From: Chondrilla cf. caribensis | Taxonomy: Eukaryota; Porifera; Demospongiae; Chondrillida; Chondrillidae | Length of the DNA: 64,000 nt | Assembly (NCBI GenBank): GCA_964020155.1 | Contig: OZ026552.1 | Location: 182,501 to 246,500 of the forward strand | Direction of reading: 5' to 3' | Shown: piece after piece, positions 21,086 through 31,847 of the stretch | Layout: the number at the start of each line of letters is the position of its first letter | How positions within the stretch are numbered: position 1 is the first letter of the stretch | Made by a program: the position numbers and the translations under genes | The notes under the pieces: generated by a model | Seen by the model: the letters and a program-made list of their open reading frames with translations, nothing else | Told to the model about the DNA's origin: nothing | The model's database searches: none

Positions 21086-21589
21086 ACAAACATGTACAGA
21101 AACATGGTACCATAGTCATAACTATGTATGTACAGGTACATATCAGACCTATTGACAGATACATTTATACATACATTATGTACATGTACACACAAACCTG
21201 TGTCTGTGTACATATAACAGCACATTTGATACGTCAAATAATTTTTCTTCTACATGAGCAGTTAACGTATGGGAACCAAGACAGCGATACTGGACATGAT
21301 AGCATAATAGCATGATTAAAGTTAAAAGTGTATGTCTTGTGAGGCCATCTTTAATAATAACATATAATATTAATTAAAATTTTGAGAATGTAAGACAAAA
21401 GAAAGGAAAAACAAAACAAAGAACATCAAATGCATACCAGACATGCAAATTACCAGATCTAAAAGAAATAAATTATATTTACATGTACCCACACACAACA
21501 TTACAACACAAAACAGCAAATTAACTGATATATATTGTAAAATCACAACTGTCCCTCCGCGAGAATGCAAGGTCGATCACAATATTCAT

Positions 21590-22552
21590 GCTGGCTTGGC
21601 TGTAGTTGGTGAGAGCCTCTGACAGCTCTAATCGCGGATCTCAACAGAGCAAATGAAAATCAATATCTGATTAAAAACATCATCTTAGAGAAAGGAATCT
21701 TGTTCTTCTCAGCTAGCAAATCTGCAATTCTCTTTATGAAGATGGACATTCCCGGGCCATGCCACCTGTTGAGGCAAAAACAAGTGGAGTGAATACTCCA
21801 CGTTCCACATCCCTAACTCAATCCGCATACTCTCGTTTCTTTTGTCTTTCATGTAGTTGATACAGGGAATGCAAATCCTTGTGTTGATAGGAGGAGGCAT
21901 AAGGGGAGGCCCTAACATCAAAAGGCCTCCTGCCCTTTGCACCATAAATCACTAGCCCGTATATCAACTCTGGCCTCCTCGTCTCTGTTAGCAGATCGAA
22001 AAGGGAACTCCTCATCGTGCAGTGGTTGCAACCTTGGTTCAATAGACACGCAGTGACATGTTTGCAACAGTAGCTCAGCAGTAAGGTCTTGGACTTCGTT
22101 ATGATGAAGGGTAGGGAATCCACCCTTGTGGCATATCATTGCATGGTCGATTGAAAGGGGGAGCCACATGCACATCTGGAGCTGATTCCAGGGATTGCCC
22201 AACCATACCTGAGGCAGAGAGCATCCCTAAAGGAGCCTTAGGCAAGGAGAAAACCATGCTCCTTGTTCGGCAAGGTGTTAAGCCAGGTCGAGGCACCTGG
22301 TTCGGCAGCACACACAATCAGCCTCTTCACGGAAACATCCACAGTGTCGTGTAATCTCTTGGACTCAAGTTCCATCTGATCAGTCTTCTACTTTTTCTGA
22401 CAAGTGGGTTGCATTGAGTTGGATCACTCTCGAATGCCCTGCTTTGCTTCATAATCAGTTGGACAAGGGGTGCTGTAACTTCCTTTGATGCATCAAATTC
22501 AAAATCAGCATTGACAGTAGGATTTGATACATCAAGTAATCCCTTCTCAAAG
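21590..22552 (-). pseudogene. Retroelement remnant: C-terminal region of a non-LTR-type RT protein
   Basis: On the minus strand, several frames in order give NADFEFDASKEVTAPLV (about 22475), EHGFLLALGSFRDALC-like text (about 22250), and IDHAMICHKGGFPTLHHNEV with DLTAELL (about 22110). PRLQPLHDEEF, ASSYQHKDLHSLY and FALLRSAI-type text (about 21640) follow. This order matches the post-RT region of a retroelement family often seen in sponge and cnidarian genomes. Frameshifts and stops throughout show it is dead. It is cut on the right exactly where the cassette of gene 11 begins. Confidence 0.7.
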
Positions 22553-22709
22553 TACTAATGAGATACACACATGATAGTACACAATAGTACATGTAACAGT
22601 GGTATCCACTAGACTGGTATATACTACAGAGAGAGGGATGAATATTAATGAGGGGCTTGTGTTAACAATGACCATATTTGGGATGTAGGGATCATCCCCA
22701 ATTAGATAA

Positions 22710-23531
22710 ATGGCTGAACAACGTGAAGATTTGAAGAATAAGAAGAGAAACTTCAAGGATATTGGAGTTATCAAGCATGAAATAAGAGATCCCAAGTTCA
22801 AAGAGAGGAAATTTGCAGGTTTATCTCTGAGAAGAGATGGGTCCTTACTGGCTACAGATATTGTGAAGGGAGAAGTTTGTATTTTCAATAAAAATGGTAA
22901 ATTAGTTCAATCTTTTGAGGTATCTGTCACTGTAAACCCTGGTATAGTTGAACTCAGTGATGGTAACATAGCAGTCGGTAATGATGATCACGAAGCCATC
23001 AAAGTCTACACACCTCATGGGGAACTTGTTAAAGAATTTGGATCAGACGAACTAGGAAGTCCCATTGGACTGGCAGTTAACAACAAAGGACAGTTGTTTG
23101 TAGTTGATCAAGATAAGTGTAAAGTGTTTGTGTACAGTAAGGATGGAGAGTTCCAGTACTCCTTTGGGTCCAGAGGATCTGATCTTGGAGAATTTGATCA
23201 GCCAACTTGTATTTCTATCGCTCAAGATGGTTTGGTGTATGTTGGTGACTATACAAAAAACTCTGTTTTAGTTTTCCAACAAGATGGTCAGTTCATTCAA
23301 CAGTTTGGTGAAGATGTGCTCAAGTTACCACATGGTATAGCTACCACTGAGGACGGCCATATTGTTGTAACATTAGTTATTTTTGACAAATTCTTCATCC
23401 TCACATCAAGTGGAGAATGTGTGCATGAAGTAAAAGATGTTGGACTGAGTAACCCTTGTGGTGTAGTAGTTGATAAGAATGGTTTTATTTTTGTAGCTGA
23501 TCTCCATAATCATAGAATAGTTATGTTTTGA
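22710..23531 (+). CDS. NHL-repeat propeller protein, array gene 11
   Basis: Intact, 273 aa, and the most distinct member in blade 1 (KERKFAGLSLRRDG, TDIVKGE) and blade 5 (TLVIFDKFFILTSSGEC). The blade-2 loop is GNDDHEA. It is the only gene whose promoter lacks the kappaB-like decamer: the position reads GGGATCATCC. The CArG box is intact (22672-22681). The 3' flank is also unlike the others: the hairpin is changed and 23565-23815 is sequence shared only with 29578-29870. Confidence 0.86.
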   Translation: MAEQREDLKNKKRNFKDIGVIKHEIRDPKFKERKFAGLSLRRDGSLLATDIVKGEVCIFNKNGKLVQSFEVSVTVNPGIVELSDGNIAVGNDDHEAIKVYTPHGELVKEFGSDELGSPIGLAVNNKGQLFVVDQDKCKVFVYSKDGEFQYSFGSRGSDLGEFDQPTCISIAQDGLVYVGDYTKNSVLVFQQDGQFIQQFGEDVLKLPHGIATTEDGHIVVTLVIFDKFFILTSSGECVHEVKDVGLSNPCGVVVDKNGFIFVADLHNHRIVMF

Positions 23532-23819
23532 ACCAAACGCCAAGGACAGTATTGGGTACAAGAATGAATGTGGAGAAAACTGACAGCAAAGAGGCCAGTA
23601 ATATAGTGTGTTGAGTGTCTGGCATGCAAATTTGGAATCTATTCTGGCTAGTTGTGAAGTTGTGACATTCTACATAATGCAATATTTTTTAAATGCATCC
23701 CAACTGCAAAACAGAAGTTGAAATACATGCAATATAAAGAATGCGTATATGCATTACTTTATGGAACAGATATTACAATACCCCATAGTGTCTCCATAAT
23801 ATCTAACATATACGTATAT

Positions 23820-24045
23820 TCAGTAGTACAGTCATACTATGTACATACAAGAGAACACAGTAGTTTGTGCTATACAGTAGTACTATGTACATACAAGGGA
23901 ACACACTAGTTTGTGCTATACAGTAGTACTATGTACTTACAAGGGAACACACTAGTTTGTGCTATAGAGTAGTACTATGTACATACAAGAGAACACACTA
24001 GTTTGTGCTATACAGTAGTACTATGTACATACAAGAGAACATACG
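23820..24045 (+). repeat. 46-bp repeats after NHL gene 11 (about 5 copies)
   Basis: Slightly diverged units of the array satellite. They are followed by spacer sequence (24046-24270) shared with the flanks of genes 10 and 14. Confidence 0.85.
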
Positions 24046-24437
24046 TATGAGGGAATCTGAGAATAACTATGGTACCATAGTCATAACTACGTATGTATAT
24101 ACAAGTACATATCAGACCTATTGGCACATACACATATGCGCATGTACACACAAGCCTGTGACCATATCACTGCACATACAAGGGCTACATGCATACACAG
24201 TTAGGTCTTGGGGGATGGAACAGTCTACACATAACTACACATCTGATACCTTATTCCCCTCATGAAGCACCGTACATTCCACATAATATTAATGAGATAC
24301 ACACATGATAGTACACAATAGTACATGTAACAGTGGTATCCACTAGACTGGTACTACAGAGAGGGAAATGAATATTAATGAGGCTTATGTTAACAATGAC
24401 CATATTTGGGGTGTAGGGACTTTCCCCAAATAGATAA

Positions 24438-25253
24438 ATGGCTGAACAGCATGGAGATTCAAAGAATAAGAAGAGAGACTTCAAGGATATTGGAGTTATC
24501 AAACATGAAATAAAAGATCCTGAAATTAAGAGGGGTTATGTGGCTCTGTCTCTCAGAAAGGATGGGTCTTTATTGGCTGCAGATGTTGAGAATGATGAAG
24601 TTTGTATTTTCAATAGAAATGGTAAATTAGTTCAATCTTTCAAGGTTTTTTCATGTGAAGATACTGACGTAGTTGAACTCAGTAATGGTAACATAGCAGT
24701 CTGTGATTATGGAAACCATTTAATCAAAATTTACACACCTCATGGGGAACTTGTTAAGGAATTTGGATCAGATGAACTAGAATGTCCCATGGGACTGGCA
24801 GTTAACAACAAAGGACAGTTGTTTGTAGTTGATCAAGATAAGTGTAAAGTGTTTGTGTACAGTGAGGATGGAGAGTTCCAGTACTCCTTTGGGTCTAGAG
24901 GATCTGATCTTGGAGAGTGTAAGAATCCAACGTGTATATGTATTGGTCAAGATGGTTTGGTGTATGTTGGTGATTATGAAATGGAGTGTATTTTAGTTTT
25001 CCAACAAGATGGTCAGTTCATTCAACAGTTTGGTGAAGATGTGTTAGAGAAACCACATGATTTAGCTACTGCTGAGGATGGCCATGTTGTAGCATCAGCT
25101 TATGCTAACAAACTCTTCATCTTCGCACCGAGTGGAGAATGTGTACATGAAGTAAAAGATGTTGAACTGGATTACCCTTTTGGTGTAGTAGTTGATGAGA
25201 ATGGTTTTATTTTTGTAGCTGATTATAATAATCATAGAATAGTTATGTTTTGA
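24438..25253 (+). CDS. NHL-repeat propeller protein, array gene 12
   Basis: Intact 271-aa member of the gene 4/12/13/17 group (CDYGNHL, DQDKC). EFGSDELECPMG leads into blade 3. GECKNPTCI carries Cys where most have Phe. It has DYEMECI in blade 4, EKPHDL before blade 5 with the Gly lost, and one codon fewer in blade 5 (HVVASAYANKL). CArG box is present; GGGACTTTCC at 24416-24425. Confidence 0.88.
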   Translation: MAEQHGDSKNKKRDFKDIGVIKHEIKDPEIKRGYVALSLRKDGSLLAADVENDEVCIFNRNGKLVQSFKVFSCEDTDVVELSNGNIAVCDYGNHLIKIYTPHGELVKEFGSDELECPMGLAVNNKGQLFVVDQDKCKVFVYSEDGEFQYSFGSRGSDLGECKNPTCICIGQDGLVYVGDYEMECILVFQQDGQFIQQFGEDVLEKPHDLATAEDGHVVASAYANKLFIFAPSGECVHEVKDVELDYPFGVVVDENGFIFVADYNNHRIVMF

Positions 25254-25531
25254 ACCAACACTAAATACAGTGTTGTGGACAGGAATGAATGTTGAGAAAA
25301 CTGATACATGTTGTTATTCTGTGTGCACCAGCATACATTCCATGTCAAGTATGTACGCACAATATATGAAACACACAATACATGAACTTGTATTAACTTT
25401 TCTTGCATAACAGTTTGTGCTATACAGTAGTACTATGTAAATACAAGGGATCCGAACACACTAGTTTGTGCTATACAGTAGTACTATGTACATACAAGAG
25501 AACATACTAGTTTGTGCTATACAGTAATACC

Positions 25532-25989
25532 ATATATGTACACCCACCGCAGTACGTTTAATGAAGGTATATCATTGTAATATTATTATTGAAATAATAG
25601 TAACATCATTATTGAAATTATAATATAAACATGCTGGTACTTTGACCTTATAAACAAAACAAACATACCATCTGCAATGACATATTGAACTATTTACATG
25701 TGAATAAACTAACAATAAATAACTTTAAAAATATACAGTTCTGAAATTAAAACTGTACACTAGCTCACACCTCAAAGAGTCTTAGTATTTCCTTACAGAT
25801 CTCGCGATAGGTCTTGTAGTCACCACTCACAAACTCAAACTGCAACTGACAGAGGTTGGGGAGGTCCTTGTACAGGGAGATTTGCAGTTTGGTGTAGTGG
25901 AATTCACACAGGAACACATTACTCCCCCTCTGCTGAAGGTCAGTGTAGTTCATGTTGGAGACAACACGAACAAGCTCGCTGGCTATAGC
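25532..25989 (-). pseudogene. Truncated copy of the last HUNK-like exon, copy A
   Basis: This stretch matches 36107-36575 almost base for base: the 3' flank with CACCCACCGCAGTACGTTTA, then the end of the last exon. It has an open frame of 62 codons ending in CKEILRLFEV, against CKEILRLLEV in the gene. The copy stops at GGCTATAGCA and joins a transposase fragment. There is no splice site or kinase part, so it is a fragment. Confidence 0.85.
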
Positions 25990-26307
25990 AAATTGTAAAA
26001 AATTGCTTCAAGAAGGCAGGTTTTGAGATTCCAACTGAAGATGATGAAGATACAATGGATGTGGATAATTGAGGAAGAAGATGAAAATGACACAATGATC
26101 AGACATGCTTGGGATAAGATTCAAGACTCAGTACCCTGAGTGTCTTTTGAGGATTTCATGACAGCAGATGATGATGTACCTTCGACTGGTGTCCCTACTG
26201 ATGCTGATATTATCGCTAGTATCACAACTGAAAGCAATGATGCAGGCTTAGAGGACGAATTTGATGATGATGTCGACAACTGTGGTGATGAAATCAGACC
26301 ACCTTCT
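25990..26307 (+). pseudogene. pogo/Tigger-like transposase C-terminal fragment
   Basis: In two frames the sequence reads IVKNCFKKAGFEIPTEDDED, then VSFEDFMTADDDVPS, TDADIIAS and an acidic tail (EDEFDDDVDNCGDE). The KAGF motif followed by an acidic W/F-rich tail is typical of the end of DDE transposases of the pogo/Tigger type. A stop (TGA) and a frame change break it. It ends where the cassette of gene 13 starts. Confidence 0.65.
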
Positions 26308-26424
26308 TCACATGTAACAGTGGTATCCACTAGACTGGTACTACAGAGAGGGGGATGAATATTAATGAGGTTTATGTTAACAATGACCATATTTGGAGTG
26401 TAGGGACTTTCCCCAAATAGATAA

Positions 26425-27243
26425 ATGGCTGAACAACATGGAGATTCAAAGAATAAGAAGAGAGACTTCAAGGATATTGGAGCTATCAAACATGAAATAA
26501 GAGATCCTGATATTGAGAGGGGTTATGTGGCTCTGTCCCTCAGAAAGGATGGGTCTCTACTGGCTACAGATTTTGAGAATGGGGAAGTTTGTATTTTCAA
26601 TAGAAATGGTAAATTAGTTCAATCTTTCAAGGTTTCTTCAAGTGGAGATACTGACATAGTTGAACTCAGTGATGGTAACATAGCAGTCTGTGATTATGGA
26701 AACCATTTAATCAAAATTTACACACCTCGTGGGGAACTTGTTAAGGAATTTGGATCAGATGAACTAGAACGTCCCATGGGACTGGCAGTTAACAACAAAG
26801 GACAGTTGTTTGTGGTTGACCAAGATAAGTGTAAAGTGTTTGTGTACAGTGAGGATGGAGAGTTCCAGTACTCCTTTGGGTCTAGAGGATCTGATCTTGG
26901 AGAGTTCAAGGATCCAACTTGTATATGTATTGGTCAAGATGGTTTGGTGTATGTTAGTGACTATAATATTGAGTGTATTTTAGTTTTCCAACAAGATGGT
27001 CAGTTCATTCAACAGTTTGGTAAAGATGTGTTAGAGGAACCATATGGTATAGCTACCACTGAGGACAGCCATATTGTTGTAACATCAGTTAATGCTAACA
27101 AACTCTCCATCTTCACACTGAGTGGAGAATGTGTACATGAAGTGAAAGATGTTGGACTGAATTACCCTTGTGGTGTAGTAGCTGATAAGAATGTTTTTAT
27201 TTTTGTATCCGATTATAATAATCATAGAATAGTTATGTTTTGA
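26425..27243 (+). CDS. NHL-repeat propeller protein, array gene 13
   Basis: Intact 272-aa member of the gene 4/12/17 group (KVSSSGDTDI, CDYGNHL, ERPMGL, SDYNIECI, EEPYGI). Unusual changes are TEDSHIVV for TEDGHIVV, TLSGEC for TPSGEC, and ADKNVFIF for VDKNGFIF. The last puts Val in a Gly-rich turn that is otherwise invariant. The frame is nonetheless complete. GGGACTTTCC at 26403-26412. Confidence 0.87.
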   Translation: MAEQHGDSKNKKRDFKDIGAIKHEIRDPDIERGYVALSLRKDGSLLATDFENGEVCIFNRNGKLVQSFKVSSSGDTDIVELSDGNIAVCDYGNHLIKIYTPRGELVKEFGSDELERPMGLAVNNKGQLFVVDQDKCKVFVYSEDGEFQYSFGSRGSDLGEFKDPTCICIGQDGLVYVSDYNIECILVFQQDGQFIQQFGKDVLEEPYGIATTEDSHIVVTSVNANKLSIFTLSGECVHEVKDVGLNYPCGVVADKNVFIFVSDYNNHRIVMF

Positions 27244-27385
27244 ACCAACACTAAATACAGTGTTGTGGACAAGAATGAATGTTGAGAAAACTGATACATG
27301 TTGTTATTCTGTGTGCACCAGCATACATTCCATGTCAAGTATGTATGCACAAATATATGAAACACACAATATATGAACTTGTATA

Positions 27386-27690
27386 ACAGTTTGTGCTATA
27401 TAGTAGTACTATGTACATACAAGGGAACACACTAGTTTGTGCTATACAGTAGTACTATGTACATACAAGGGAACACACTAGTTTGTGCTATACAGTAGTA
27501 CTATGTACATACAAGGGAACACACTAGTTTGTGCTATACAGTAGTACTATGTACATACAAGGGAACACACTAGTTTGTGCTATACAGTAGTACTATGTAC
27601 ATACAAGGGAACACAGTAGTTTGTGCTATACAGTAGTACTATGTACATACAAGGGAATACACTAGTTTGTGCTATACAGTAGTACTATGT
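27386..27690 (+). repeat. 46-bp repeats after NHL gene 13 (about 6.5 copies)
   Basis: GGGAACACAC-type units. The right part belongs to the 8,123-bp-offset duplicated block, as after gene 9. Confidence 0.9.
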
Positions 27691-28124
27691 CAAGTATGTA
27701 TGTCACATGTAGTTTTGTAGACTATGTACAGAAACATGGGACGATAGTCACCCATATGTATATGTACAGTGTACAGGTATATATTGGACCCAATGACACA
27801 TACACATATGCACATGTATATGTACGCATGTACACACAAGCCTGTGACCATATCACTGCACATACAAGGGCTACATGCATACACAGTTGGGTCTTGGAGG
27901 ATGGAACAGTGTACATATAACTACACATGTGATACCTTATTCCCCTCATGAGGCACTGTACATACCACATACTTTATTATGAGATACGCACGATAGTACA
28001 TTATAATACATGTAACAGTAGTGTCCACTAGACGGGTACTGCAGTGAGAGGGATGAATATTAATGAAGCTTATGCTAACAATGACCATATTTGGGGTGTA
28101 GGGACTTTCCCCAAGAAGACTAAA

Positions 28125-28943
28125 ATGGCTGGACAACATGAAGATTTTAAGAATAATAAGAGAGACTTCAAGGATATTGGAACTATCAGACATGAAATAA
28201 GAGATCCTGATATTGAAAGGAATTATTCATCTCTGTCTCTCAGAAAGGATGGGTCTTTATTGGCTACAGATGATGAAAATAATGAAGTTTGTATTTTCAA
28301 TAAAAATGGTAAATTAGTTGAATCTTTTGAGGCTACATTCGATCTAGTCACTGACATAGTGGAACTCAGTGATGGTAACATAGCAGTCAGTCATTTTAAA
28401 GACATCAAAGTCTACACACCTCATGGAGTTTTAGTAAAAAAAATTGGATCAGATGTACTTGATAATCCCGCTGGACTGGCAGTTAACAACAAAGGACAGT
28501 TGTTTGTAGTTGACAGAGATATTTGTGATGTGTTTGTGTACAGTGAGGATGGAGAGTTCCAGTACTCCTTTGGGTCTAGAGGATCTGATCTTGGAGAGTT
28601 TAAGGATCCATTTTGTATTTGTATTGGTCAAGATGGTTTGGTATATATTGTTGACACTGAAAATAACTGTGTTTTAGTTTTCCAACAAGATGGTCAGTTT
28701 GTTCAAACATTTGGTAAAGATGTGCTTCAATCACTATATTTATATGATATAGCTACCTTTGAGGACGGCCATATTGTTGTAGCATCTTCTGGTACTGACA
28801 AACTCTCCATCTTCACAACTAGTGGAGAATGTGTACATAATGTTAAAGATGTTGGACTGAGTGACCCTTATGGTATAGTAGTTGATAAGAATGGTTTTAT
28901 TTTTGTATCCGATTATAATAATCATAGAATAGTTATGTTTTGA
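28125..28943 (+). CDS. NHL-repeat propeller protein, array gene 14 (twin of gene 10)
   Basis: 272 aa, differing from gene 10 at one residue seen by eye (FVSDYNNHRI against FVADYNNHRI). The Ser codon context TTTGTATCCGATTATAATAA is also found in gene 13 just upstream, so a short conversion tract is possible. The same optional upstream ATG exists (28053). Decamer GGGACTTTCC at 28101-28110. Confidence 0.87.
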   Translation: MAGQHEDFKNNKRDFKDIGTIRHEIRDPDIERNYSSLSLRKDGSLLATDDENNEVCIFNKNGKLVESFEATFDLVTDIVELSDGNIAVSHFKDIKVYTPHGVLVKKIGSDVLDNPAGLAVNNKGQLFVVDRDICDVFVYSEDGEFQYSFGSRGSDLGEFKDPFCICIGQDGLVYIVDTENNCVLVFQQDGQFVQTFGKDVLQSLYLYDIATFEDGHIVVASSGTDKLSIFTTSGECVHNVKDVGLSDPYGIVVDKNGFIFVSDYNNHRIVMF

Positions 28944-29087
28944 ACCGACACTAAATACAGTGTTGTGGACAAGAATGAATGTTGAGAAAACTGATACATG
29001 TTGTTATTCTGTGTGCACCAGCATACATTCCATGTCAAATATGTACATACAAATATATGAAACACACAATACATGAACTTGTATAAC

Positions 29088-29270
29088 AGTTTGTGCTATA
29101 TAGTAGTACTATGTACATACAAGGGAACACACTAGTTTGTGCTATACAGTAGTACTATGTACATACAAGAGAACACACTAGTTTGTGCTATACAGTAGTA
29201 CTATGTATATACAAGGGAACATACTAGTTTGTGCTATACAGTAATACTATGTACATACAAGGGAACATAC
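29088..29270 (+). repeat. 46-bp repeats after NHL gene 14 (about 4 copies)
   Basis: Array satellite, followed by spacer (29271-29440) like that after gene 11. Confidence 0.87.
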
Positions 29271-29439
29271 GTATGAGGGAGTCTGAGAATAACTATGGTA
29301 CCATAGTCATAACTATGTATACACAGGTACATATCAGACCTATTGGCACATACATATATGCACATGTACACACAAGCCTGTGACCATATCATTGCACACA
29401 CAAAGGTTATATACATACACAGTTGGGTCTTGGAGGATG

Positions 29440-29577
29440 GAACAGTGTACACATAACTACACATCTGATACCTTATTCCCCTCATGAGGCCCTGTACATT
29501 CCACATAATATTAATGAGATACACACATGATAGTACACAATAGTACATGTAACAGTGGTATCCGCTAGACTGGTATC
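29440..29577 (+). other. Orphan NHL promoter cassette, truncated
   Basis: It matches the cassette from ACACATCTGATACCTTATTC to the TCCGCTAGACTGG stretch, then breaks. What follows is inverted sequence belonging to the pseudogene unit, so the gene it served is gone. Confidence 0.7.
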
Positions 29578-29916
29578 AGGTTAAAGGTCTCCTAAGCAAT
29601 AACATCTTATCAATAATGGAATTAGTCCCATGGTGAAGGAAGCGCTAGCTCCATATTCACGAGAGCAATGTGGTCTTAGTGGAACAACAAGTGCATGTGG
29701 TTCTATATACTCATGCGTTGTTTATATGTTTTTCATTTCAACATCCAGTTTACAGTTGGGACACATTTAAAAAATAATCGCATTGTTTAGAACATCACAA
29801 CTAGCCAGAATAGATTCAAACTTTGCATGCCAAAAACTCAACACACTATACTATTGGCCTCTGCCATCGGTTTCTCAACATTCATTCTTGTCCACAACAC
29901 TGTATTTAGTGTTGGT

Positions 29917-30100
29917 TCAAAACATAACTATTCTATGATTGTTATAATCGGGTACAAAAATAAAACCATTCTTATCAACTACTACACCACAAGGACAACG
30001 CAGTCCAACATCTTTCACTTCATGTACACATTCTCCTCTTGGTGTGAAGTTTGTTACCACCAGAAGATGCTACAACAATATGGCCGTCCTCAGCGGTAGC
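29917..30100 (-). pseudogene. NHL gene 3' fragment (minus strand)
   Basis: About the last 60 codons of an NHL gene, from the stop at 29917-29919 back to blade 5. Eight bases are missing in the PSGEC region (GGTGTGAAG joined to TTTGTTACC), which shifts the frame. It ends abruptly in 46-bp repeats. Its 3' flank (29578-29916) resembles the unusual flank of gene 11, so it probably derives from a gene 11-like unit. Confidence 0.8.
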
Positions 30101-30205
30101 ACAAACTAGTGTGTTCCCTTGTATGTACATAGTACTACAGTATAGCACAAACTAGTATGTTCCCTTGTATGTACATAGTACTACTGTATAGCACAAACTG
30201 TTATA
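30101..30205 (-). repeat. 46-bp repeats, inverted (about 2 copies)
   Basis: Reverse-orientation satellite that belongs to the 3' side of gene 15. It is directly fused to the NHL pseudogene. Confidence 0.85.
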
Positions 30206-30343
30206 CAAGTTCATATATTGTGTGTTTCATATATTTGTGCATACATACTTGACATGGAATGTATGCTGGTGCACACAGAATAACAACATGTATCAGTTTT
30301 CTCAACATTCATTCTTGTCCACAACACTGTATTTAGTGTTGGT

Positions 30344-31162
30344 TCAAAACATAACTATTCTATGATTATTATAATCAGCTACAAAAATAAAACCATTATT
30401 ATCAACTACTATACCACAAGGGAAACGCAGTCCAACATCTTTCACTTCGTGTACACATTCTCCACTGGGTGTGAAGATGGAGAGTTTGTTACCACCAGAA
30501 GATGTTACAAGAATATGGCCGTCCTCAGTGATAGCTATACCTTGTGGTCCCCAGAGCACACCTTTACCAAACTGTTGAATGAACTGACCATCTTGTTGGA
30601 AAACTAAAATATTCTCAATGTTATATTCACCAACATACACCAAACCATCTTGACCAATACAAATACAAACTGGACAATCAAACTCTCCAAGATCAGATCG
30701 TCTAGACCCAAAGGAGTACTGGAACTCTCCATCCTCACTGTACACAAACACACCACAAACATCTCTGTCAACTACAAACAACTGTCCTTTGTTGTTAACT
30801 GCCAGTCCAGTGGGACCTTCTAGTTCATCTGATCCAAATTCTTTAACAAGTTCCCCATGAGGTGTGTAGACTTTGATGGATTTGTGATCATCATAACTGA
30901 CTGCTATGTTACCATCACTGAGTTCAACTATGTCAGTATCTTCATGTGAAGGCACCTTGAAAGATTGAACTAATTTACCATTTCTATTGAAAATACAAAC
31001 GTCTTCATTATCAACATCTGTAGCCAGTAGAGACCCATCCTTTCTGAGAGACAGAGCCACATAACCCCTCTTAATATCAAAATCCCTAATTTCATGTTTG
31101 ATAGCTCCAATATCCTTGAAGTCTCTCTTCTTATTCTTTGAGTCTCCATCCTGTTCAGCCAT
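30344..31162 (-). CDS. NHL-repeat propeller protein, array gene 15 (minus strand)
   Basis: Intact 272-aa paralogue, starting MAEQDGDSKNKKRD. Its loops mix features of several members: KVPSHEDTDI near gene 17, SYDDHKS near genes 2 and 16, and blade 4 GEYNIEN. It has SRRSDLG for SRGSDLG, GKGVLWGPQG before blade 5, and VDNNGF for VDKNGF. The inverted cassette lies at 31163-31375 with GGGAGTTTCC on the minus strand (31183-31192). The CArG-like box is disrupted (CCATAGTTGA). Confidence 0.87.
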   Translation of the reverse strand: MAEQDGDSKNKKRDFKDIGAIKHEIRDFDIKRGYVALSLRKDGSLLATDVDNEDVCIFNRNGKLVQSFKVPSHEDTDIVELSDGNIAVSYDDHKSIKVYTPHGELVKEFGSDELEGPTGLAVNNKGQLFVVDRDVCGVFVYSEDGEFQYSFGSRRSDLGEFDCPVCICIGQDGLVYVGEYNIENILVFQQDGQFIQQFGKGVLWGPQGIAITEDGHILVTSSGGNKLSIFTPSGECVHEVKDVGLRFPCGIVVDNNGFIFVADYNNHRIVMF

Positions 31163-31396
31163 TTTGTTGCTCTAGGGTTTGGGGAAACTCCCTACATACA
31201 CCTCAACTATGGTAATTGTTAACATAAGCCTCATTAATATTCATCCCTCTCTCTGTAGTACCAGTCTAGTGGATACCACTGTTACATGTACTATTGTGTA
31301 CTATCATGTGTGTATCTCATTAATATTATGAGGAATGTACAGTGCTTCATGAGGGGAATAAGGTCTCAGATCAAAATCTCAATAATGAATAATATG

Positions 31397-31658
31397 TTGC
31401 TATAGCCAGCGAGCTAGTTTGCGTTGTCTCCAACATGAACTACACTGACCTTCAGCAGAGGGGGAGTAATGTGTTCCTGTGTGAATTTCACTACACCAAA
31501 TTGCAAATCTCCTTGTACAAGGACCTCCCAATGCAACCTCTGTCAGTTGCAGTTTGAGTTTGTGAGTGGTGACTACAAGACCTATCGCGAGATCTGTAAG
31601 GAAGTACTCAGACTCTTGGAGGTGTGAGCTGGTGTACAGTATTTAATTTCAGAACTGT
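31397..31658 (+). pseudogene. Truncated copy of the last HUNK-like exon, copy B (inverted)
   Basis: It reads in the plus direction from the GGCTATAGCA border, through SNMNYTDLQQRGSNVFLCEF, to the GGAGGTGTGA stop region. A small insertion near 31530 (CCCAATGCAACC for CCCCAACC) shifts the frame. 31659-31847 is unique DNA without a gene. Confidence 0.8.
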
Positions 31659-31847
31659 CCAATCCAAGTCGTCTTAGAAGATATAGGTTGAAACGTCTGA
31701 TCTGAGATGTTGAAGCAACTTACTTCTCTGGTCACTGCAAATAGTCTAGCTGGCTAGACCGACCCTAAGAGGCGTCGGGAGGAAAAGGGAAAGCATGGTC
31801 TAGCCCAAGTAGTGATCAGTTCACACCTGAGCAAGTGAACATACAGT

